Origin: Lachnospiraceae bacterium
GTDB lineage: Bacteria > Bacillota > Clostridia > Lachnospirales > Lachnospiraceae
Reading direction: 5' to 3'
DNA length: 27,457 bases
Assembly (NCBI GenBank): GCA_900767585.1
Contig: CAAFZP010000032.1
Span: forward strand, 1 to 27,457
Each line of letters begins with the position of its first letter. Within the stretch, counting starts at the first letter, position 1. A model generated the notes under the pieces. That model searched no databases. It had not been told where the DNA came from and saw nothing but the letters and a program-made list of their open reading frames with translations. Shown here piece by piece: positions 23,067 to 27,457 of the stretch. The translations under genes and the position numbers were made by a program.

Positions 23067-24290
23067 TTATAACGTATATCCATTTTTAATAAGAAGTTCT
23101 CTGGCGGTCTCTACCGAATCAACACCGGTACTGTTCTTGATCGGCGCAAATTCTTTCTCCCGATCCACTTCGAAGATCAGGCAGTCATCCATCTTGTGAA
23201 TCAAATCCAGGGCCAGTGTCTCAAATTTGAATGCGTTTGGCTCAGATGGGGTCACCGGATTGCCGGACTCATCAACATATGGAACTTTCTTTTTTACGAC
23301 ATGTAGCGGCATTGACTCGTCAAGTGTTTCTTTCAGCCGCGAAATCGGGAAGAGATAATTGAGGATTGCACCAAATCCATAAGCCAGATTGCCATCTTCC
23401 GTACGTTTGGTGAGCATCTCATCTGTCATTTCGTAATATTCTATAATGTGTGGCTTGCCATTCTCCTTGCACATAACACCGACTTTTTCCTCAGGGAAAG
23501 CTTTCTTGACTACCTTCGCGCCACTCATCTTGCCACTCGCAATCGTTGCACCTAAGAAGACAGGATCGGCAATCCGCTGCAAGACGTTATCAACCGCAAA
23601 TACGTTGATCCATTCCAGATTGGAGTCGAATATGGCATCGAGCAGACCCGCCTTGTGCATGGAAGAAAACCAGCCACCGTTACCGTTTGGTGAGAGTGCC
23701 ACTTCATACTTGGATTTCAACAGAATCTTTCCGTCAAAATCCGTTGCCGGATTCATCTCCTGAATGAAGAAATGCACATAGGACGCATCGTATCCGAAGT
23801 AATCGTGCGCTTCGAAGAAGGTGATGGTATCCTGATAGTTGATGTTGCTTGTCATGATATAAAGTGGAATATAAGCATCGGCAGCACGCACCACATCCAT
23901 GATATGTTCAATCAATAACTGGAATATATATAGCTCCTTTGTCAATCCTACGTTGAAACAGCCCTTTGGCTTGTCGAAGCCGAGACGGGTTCCCTGCCCT
24001 CCGGCTAACAGCAACAGACAGAGCTTTCCGTCGCGGATTGCCTGCAGACCGACGGAACGGTAATGTTCCTGATCTGCCAGAATCTTTTCCAGATGAAGTG
24101 CGTCGATCTCCTCAATCAGGGAGTCCTTGCTTTTGGACTCATGGGAAAAAGCCTGTTCAAAACTCCAGTCAATTCCATCAATCTGGGACAACAGAATCTG
24201 TTTTTCTTCATCATTTAGCTGCTCATAAAAACGAAGCAGGTGAGACTGCTTCCGTTCTGCTAATAATTTCTTTCGTTCCTCAAAATTCAT
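23067..24290 (-). CDS. UDP-sugar pyrophosphorylase, UDPGP (UAP1-like) family
   Basis: A 407-residue protein of the UDPGP family, which includes eukaryotic-type UDP-GlcNAc and UDP-glucose pyrophosphorylases rather than bacterial GalU or GlmU. Diagnostic stretches are LAGGQGTRLGFDKPKGCF (95-112), the NGNGGW motif near 189-194, VDNVLQRIADPVF, EYYEMTDEM and REKEFAPIKN near the C-terminus. It should convert a sugar 1-phosphate and UTP into UDP-sugar and pyrophosphate; GlcNAc/GalNAc 1-phosphate is more likely than glucose given the UAP1-like motifs, but this is not certain. The frame opens at 24350, yet the ATG at 24290 gives a normal UAP1-like N-terminus, although only a weak GAAGGA lies about 14 bases upstream. 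It diverges from the LCP gene. Confidence 0.88.
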   Translation of the reverse strand: MNFEERKKLLAERKQSHLLRFYEQLNDEEKQILLSQIDGIDWSFEQAFSHESKSKDSLIEEIDALHLEKILADQEHYRSVGLQAIRDGKLCLLLLAGGQGTRLGFDKPKGCFNVGLTKELYIFQLLIEHIMDVVRAADAYIPLYIMTSNINYQDTITFFEAHDYFGYDASYVHFFIQEMNPATDFDGKILLKSKYEVALSPNGNGGWFSSMHKAGLLDAIFDSNLEWINVFAVDNVLQRIADPVFLGATIASGKMSGAKVVKKAFPEEKVGVMCKENGKPHIIEYYEMTDEMLTKRTEDGNLAYGFGAILNYLFPISRLKETLDESMPLHVVKKKVPYVDESGNPVTPSEPNAFKFETLALDLIHKMDDCLIFEVDREKEFAPIKNSTGVDSVETARELLIKNGYTL

Positions 24291-24332
24291 AGTGTAACCA
24301 CATTTCCTTCCATAGTATATAAAATCTAGTTT

Positions 24333-24361
24333 AGTATAGCATAGCAACATGGGGTTTACAA
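24333..24361 (-). promoter_or_regulatory. Promoter of the UDP-sugar pyrophosphorylase gene
   Basis: On the minus strand, TTGTAA (24361-24356), a 17-bp spacer and TATACT (24338-24333) lie 42 bases before the start codon. Confidence 0.65.
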
Positions 24362-24413
24362 CAAAGAAAATATGAAAGTTTTTTGAAATATAAGGAAATA
24401 CGTGAAAAGAATA

Positions 24414-24442
24414 TTGTTTTTTTTGACGGAATCATGTATTAT
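24414..24442 (+). promoter_or_regulatory. Candidate promoter of the LCP gene
   Basis: TTGTTT (24414-24419), a 17-bp spacer and TATTAT (24437-24442), 50 bases upstream of the start codon. The -35 is poor. Confidence 0.5.
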
Positions 24443-24492
24443 AGGTAAATAATTTGTTTATTCAATAAAAAAGAATACGGAAGGACAAAGTG

Positions 24493-25596
24493 ATGAGTAA
24501 GAAAAAGGCGGGATTAAGTGCAAATGCCAAATGGGGAATTGCATTTTTGATTGAAATTGTTGTAATGGTAATTATGGTTGTTGGTTATATATTCTTTTAT
24601 GCAAACCGTAAACTGGATCATATCAATCGTCCGGAGAACTGGGACGACAGCAAAGAAAATCTGGATATCAATGAGGATGCAAACGAGGCACAGAAAGGAT
24701 ACCGGACGATTGCATTGTTTGGTATCGATTCGCGAAGCACGAATTCTATGGCAGAAGGAAACCGGAGTGATTCCATTATAATCGCAAGTATCAATAACGA
24801 TACAAAGGAAGTAAAACTGGCATCCGTTTATCGTGACTCTCTGCTTCAGGTGGATTATGATGGCGGTATTACGACGAAGATTACACACGCGTATGCATAT
24901 GGCGGACCGGAGATGGCGGTGCGTGCTTTGAATGCAAACCTGGATTTGGAGATTACAGATTTTGTGACTGTCAATTTTACAGCACTTGCACAGGCAATTG
25001 ATGATCTGGGTGGAATCACCATTGATGTCAAGGACGCAGAGCTTGAAATGTTAAATGCATGTATTACAGAACAGATCAGTATTAGCGGAAAATATTCGGA
25101 TGGTGTATTTTCTGCAGGTTCACAACTTTTGAATGGTACACAGGCAACCGGCTGGGCGCGTATCCGAAGTACAGACCAGGGTGATATCACACGTACCGAG
25201 CGTCAGAGAACCGTTATTGCAAAGATGATCCAGAAGGCGAAGAGCTCTGATTTATCTACAATCAATGATATTATTGACGATGTATTTCCAAATATCTACA
25301 CGAGTCTGACGAAGAAGGAATTGATGAGCTTGGCATCTGACATGTTTGATTATAACCTGGGCGACACGATTGGATTCCCGATGGCATATATGCCGGTGGA
25401 TTCCGAATCAAAGGGTTCTATTCTTGTGCCGGCAGATCTGACGAGCAATGTATCTGCTTTGCATGAGTTCTTGTTTGGCACGCAGGATTACACACCGACT
25501 TCAAATGTACAGGATATCAGTGCATCTTTGCAAAATGAGACAGGCGTTGGAGCGCAGCAGATTGATTTGAACATCTTCAATCCGCCGACAGAATAA
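24493..25596 (+). CDS. LytR-CpsA-Psr (LCP) family cell-wall ligase
   Basis: A 367-residue membrane-anchored LCP protein. LCP enzymes transfer lipid-linked glycopolymers (teichoic acids, capsule) to peptidoglycan on the outer face of the membrane. One membrane segment lies at about 14-36, followed by a short linker and the LCP domain (about 72-250) with IALFGIDSR, RSDSIIIASI, SVYRDSLLQV, THAYAYGG and VNFTALAQAIDDLGGITIDV; the conserved Arg residues in GIDSR, NRSDS and YRDS that bind the pyrophosphate lipid are present. The C-terminal tail (about 330-367) is Gln/Asn-rich and low in structure. GTG at 24490 is possible, but ATG at 24493 has GGAAGGA at ideal spacing. Single gene with its own terminator. 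It may attach the rhamnose-containing polymer suggested by rfbBA; inferred. Confidence 0.93.
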   Translation: MSKKKAGLSANAKWGIAFLIEIVVMVIMVVGYIFFYANRKLDHINRPENWDDSKENLDINEDANEAQKGYRTIALFGIDSRSTNSMAEGNRSDSIIIASINNDTKEVKLASVYRDSLLQVDYDGGITTKITHAYAYGGPEMAVRALNANLDLEITDFVTVNFTALAQAIDDLGGITIDVKDAELEMLNACITEQISISGKYSDGVFSAGSQLLNGTQATGWARIRSTDQGDITRTERQRTVIAKMIQKAKSSDLSTINDIIDDVFPNIYTSLTKKELMSLASDMFDYNLGDTIGFPMAYMPVDSESKGSILVPADLTSNVSALHEFLFGTQDYTPTSNVQDISASLQNETGVGAQQIDLNIFNPPTE

Positions 25597-25633
25597 AGAA
25601 ATTGTAATTGAAACATATTTTATTTATATAGAA

Positions 25634-25679
25634 GAAACGCATTTTCGCAGAGCACTGTGAAGGATGCGTTTCTTTTTTG
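25634..25679 (+). terminator. Rho-independent terminator after the LCP gene
   Basis: GAAACGCAT (25634-25642) and ATGCGTTTC (25664-25672) form a 9-bp stem, followed by TTTTTTG. Confidence 0.9.
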
Positions 25680-25694
25680 TTATGGCGACGAGGA

Positions 25695-25762
25695 AAATGC
25701 ACGCATTTATGCGGTGCATTTGACGACCGCTAATCAGAGCAAGATGCGCAGAGCGCATCTTG
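25695..25762. other. Two strong hairpins in the LCP-gltB spacer
   Basis: Hairpin one pairs AAATGCAC (25695-25702) with GTGCATTT (25714-25721) around an inner GCAT/ATGC stem. Hairpin two is a perfect 10-bp stem, CAAGATGCGC (25740-25749) and GCGCATCTTG (25753-25762), with a 3-base loop. Neither is followed by a T-tract. They lie between the LCP terminator and the gltB promoter, so they belong to neither transcript unless an unseen promoter exists. Confidence 0.6.
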
Positions 25763-25873
25763 TCTCTGTATATAAGCTGCCATGCAGAAATGAATGTAAT
25801 TTGAAATGATAGTAAAAAAACTTCGTGAAAATAGAAATATGCTTGTTATTTTCCACAAAAATATAAAAAATGG

Positions 25874-25902
25874 TTTACATTTCGAATAAAGTGTTGTATT
25901 AT
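25874..25902 (+). promoter_or_regulatory. Promoter of gltB
   Basis: TTTACA (25874-25879), a 17-bp spacer and TATTAT (25897-25902), giving a leader of about 80 bases before the gltB ATG. Confidence 0.65.
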
Positions 25903-25989
25903 AGGCGCATGGATTGAGAAAACAAAGTAAAAAATGTATTTTACTTGATTTTCGTCAGCATAAGATTATTCGAGAAAGGAAAGACAAGC

Positions 25990-27457
25990 ATGACGCAGAT
26001 AAGAGATGAAAGAGCGCATATCGCAGAGCAGGGCATGTATGATAGCAGCTTTGAACATGATAACTGCGGTATTGGTGCAGTAGTAAACATTAAGGGTATT
26101 AAAACACACAAGACAGTCAGCGATGCACTTCGGATTGTGGAGAATCTGGAACATCGTGCCGGTAAGGATGCAGAAGGAAAGACCGGTGACGGTGTTGGTA
26201 TATTGCTTCAGATCTCACATAAGTTTTTCAAGAAGGCAGCGAGCGAGCTTGGCGTGGAGCTTGGAGAGGAACGTGATTATGGTATCGGTATGTTCTTCTT
26301 CCCACAGAATGAGCTTCAGCGTAAGCAGGCAATGAAGATGTTCGAGATTATCGTAGAGAAGGAAGGATTGGAATTCCTCTGCTGGAGAAAGGTTCCGACG
26401 AATCCGGGTATCCTCGGACATAAAGCTGTCGCTGTTATGCCATATATTATGCAGGCATTTGTGAAGCGTCCAAAGAACGTGGAGCGTGGACTTGATTTTG
26501 ACCGGAAGCTGTTTGTAGTACGCCGTGTATTTGAACAGTCAAATGAGGATACGTATGTGCCATCTCTTTCGAGTCGTACGATCGTATATAAAGGAATGTT
26601 CCTGGTAGGCGAGCTCCGGTTATTCTATCAGGATCTGCAGGATGAGGATTATGAGTCAGCCATTGGCCTGGTACATTCCAGATTCTCTACGAACACAACA
26701 CCGAGCTGGCTGCGTGCGCATCCATATCGTTTCCTGGTTCACAATGGTGAGATCAACACAATCCGTGGTAACGAAGACCGTATGATCGCCCGTGAGGAGA
26801 CGATGGATTCCGAGTATTTCAAAGGAGAGTTCCATAAGATTACACCGGTACTTGATCCGGATGGTTCTGATTCTGCAAGACTGGACAATGCACTGGAGTT
26901 CTTCGTTATGAACGGAATGCCGCTTCCACTTGCAGTTATGATCCTGATTCCAGAGCCTTGGGATTCCAATAAATATATGCCGAAGGCAAAACGTGATTTC
27001 TATCAGTATTACGCAACGATGATGGAGCCTTGGGATGGCCCGGCTTCTATGCTCTTTACCGATGGTGATTACATGGGTGCGGTGCTTGACCGTAACGGAC
27101 TTCGTCCTTCCCGTTATTATATTACCGATGATGATTATCTGATCCTTTCCTCCGAGGTTGGTGTTTTGGACATCGCACCGGAGCATGTTGTGATGAAGGA
27201 TCGTCTGCGTCCGGGTAAGATGCTCCTCGTCGATACGAAGGCAGGAAAATTGATCTCGGATGATGAGCTGAAAAACCAGTATGCAAATGCACAGCCATAT
27301 GGTGAATGGCTCGACAGCAACCTGACATATCTGACCGATATTCCGATTCCGAATGAGCGTGTGCCGGAGCTTTCCGACGAGGAGCGAAGCCGTCTGCAGA
27401 AAGCATTTGGTTATACCTACGAGGAGTTTAAGACAGCAATTCTTCCAATGGCGCAAA
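25990..27457 (+). CDS. gltB: Glutamate synthase large subunit, N-terminal part (cut by window end)
   Basis: The first 489 codons of an open frame that runs off the right edge. It encodes the class II glutamine amidotransferase domain of glutamate synthase (GOGAT), which releases ammonia from glutamine to convert 2-oxoglutarate to glutamate. The nucleophile is Cys26 in NCGIG, preceded by a 25-residue segment that would be removed as a propeptide. VHSRFSTNT, HNGEIN, RGNEDRM and GPASMLFTDG-type segments match the family. Full-length proteins have about 1,500 residues, with FMN and 3Fe-4S domains beyond the window. AAAGGA sits 9 bases before the ATG. It has its own promoter; the small subunit gene is not visible. 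Confidence 0.95.
   Translation, partial: MTQIRDERAHIAEQGMYDSSFEHDNCGIGAVVNIKGIKTHKTVSDALRIVENLEHRAGKDAEGKTGDGVGILLQISHKFFKKAASELGVELGEERDYGIGMFFFPQNELQRKQAMKMFEIIVEKEGLEFLCWRKVPTNPGILGHKAVAVMPYIMQAFVKRPKNVERGLDFDRKLFVVRRVFEQSNEDTYVPSLSSRTIVYKGMFLVGELRLFYQDLQDEDYESAIGLVHSRFSTNTTPSWLRAHPYRFLVHNGEINTIRGNEDRMIAREETMDSEYFKGEFHKITPVLDPDGSDSARLDNALEFFVMNGMPLPLAVMILIPEPWDSNKYMPKAKRDFYQYYATMMEPWDGPASMLFTDGDYMGAVLDRNGLRPSRYYITDDDYLILSSEVGVLDIAPEHVVMKDRLRPGKMLLVDTKAGKLISDDELKNQYANAQPYGEWLDSNLTYLTDIPIPNERVPELSDEERSRLQKAFGYTYEEFKTAILPMAQ

Overview
The window looks like a chromosomal segment of a low-to-moderate GC anaerobic Firmicute, most likely a Lachnospiraceae (gut Clostridia). The basis is a reverse-type rubrerythrin, ChW (clostridial hydrophobic W) repeats, a T-box-controlled aspS-gatCAB operon, strong AAGGAGG-type ribosome binding sites and TTGACA/TATAAT-type promoters. 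No rRNA, tRNA, phage, insertion sequence or CRISPR array was seen. Genus cannot be assigned from the sequence alone.

Layout. Positions 1-2940: a CYTH-domain protein (minus strand), then a DJ-1/PfpI protein and murF. Positions 2941-4830: mostly non-coding and rich in repeats. It holds a 61-bp tandem array, the rubrerythrin gene with a Fur/PerR-like box, a long inverted repeat, a ladder of four TTGGG...CCCAA hairpins, and a 23-bp tandem array ahead of a CHASE-GGDEF-PAS protein (4831-6660). Positions 6789-12316: two paralogous, probably membrane-tethered sigma-70-like proteins (minus strand), each divergent from a plus-strand gene (ybaK; a zinc-ribbon/DUF4234 membrane protein) and each preceded by the same promoter-region motif set. 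Positions 12343-17796: promoter, T-box leader, aspS, gatC, gatA, gatB and terminator, which together form the tRNA-dependent amidation pathway. Positions 17817-19397: a palindrome, a 266-bp giant inverted repeat, and a MerR-methyltransferase fusion whose 3' end carries a MerR-type promoter (19-bp spacer with a centred dyad). Positions 19491-22957: rfbB, rfbA and a secreted ChW-repeat/CAP protein. Positions 23067-25596: a UDP-sugar pyrophosphorylase-family gene divergent from a LytR-CpsA-Psr protein. Position 25990 to the end: the start of gltB, cut off by the window edge.

The most unusual content is the pair of sigma-like proteins. Their cytoplasmic halves are nearly identical (divergent region 2, canonical-looking region 4, and a conserved hydrophobic segment). 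A Gly/Ala-rich tract, a membrane segment and a Thr/Glu-rich stalk follow, and the C-terminal domains are different, each with DxDxDG-type motifs. This reads as a one-protein design in which a transcription factor is tied to its own surface sensor, duplicated with diversified sensors and shared control sequences. Other notable items are a MerR regulator fused to a methyltransferase with a candidate operator in its own 3' end, the giant inverted repeat, and a T-box with overlapping GAA/AAC specifier triplets.

Several genes share a cell-envelope theme (murF, rfbBA, ChW-CAP, LCP protein, UDP-sugar pyrophosphorylase, membrane-tethered sigma proteins). The gatCAB and gltB genes both use glutamine as an amide donor.
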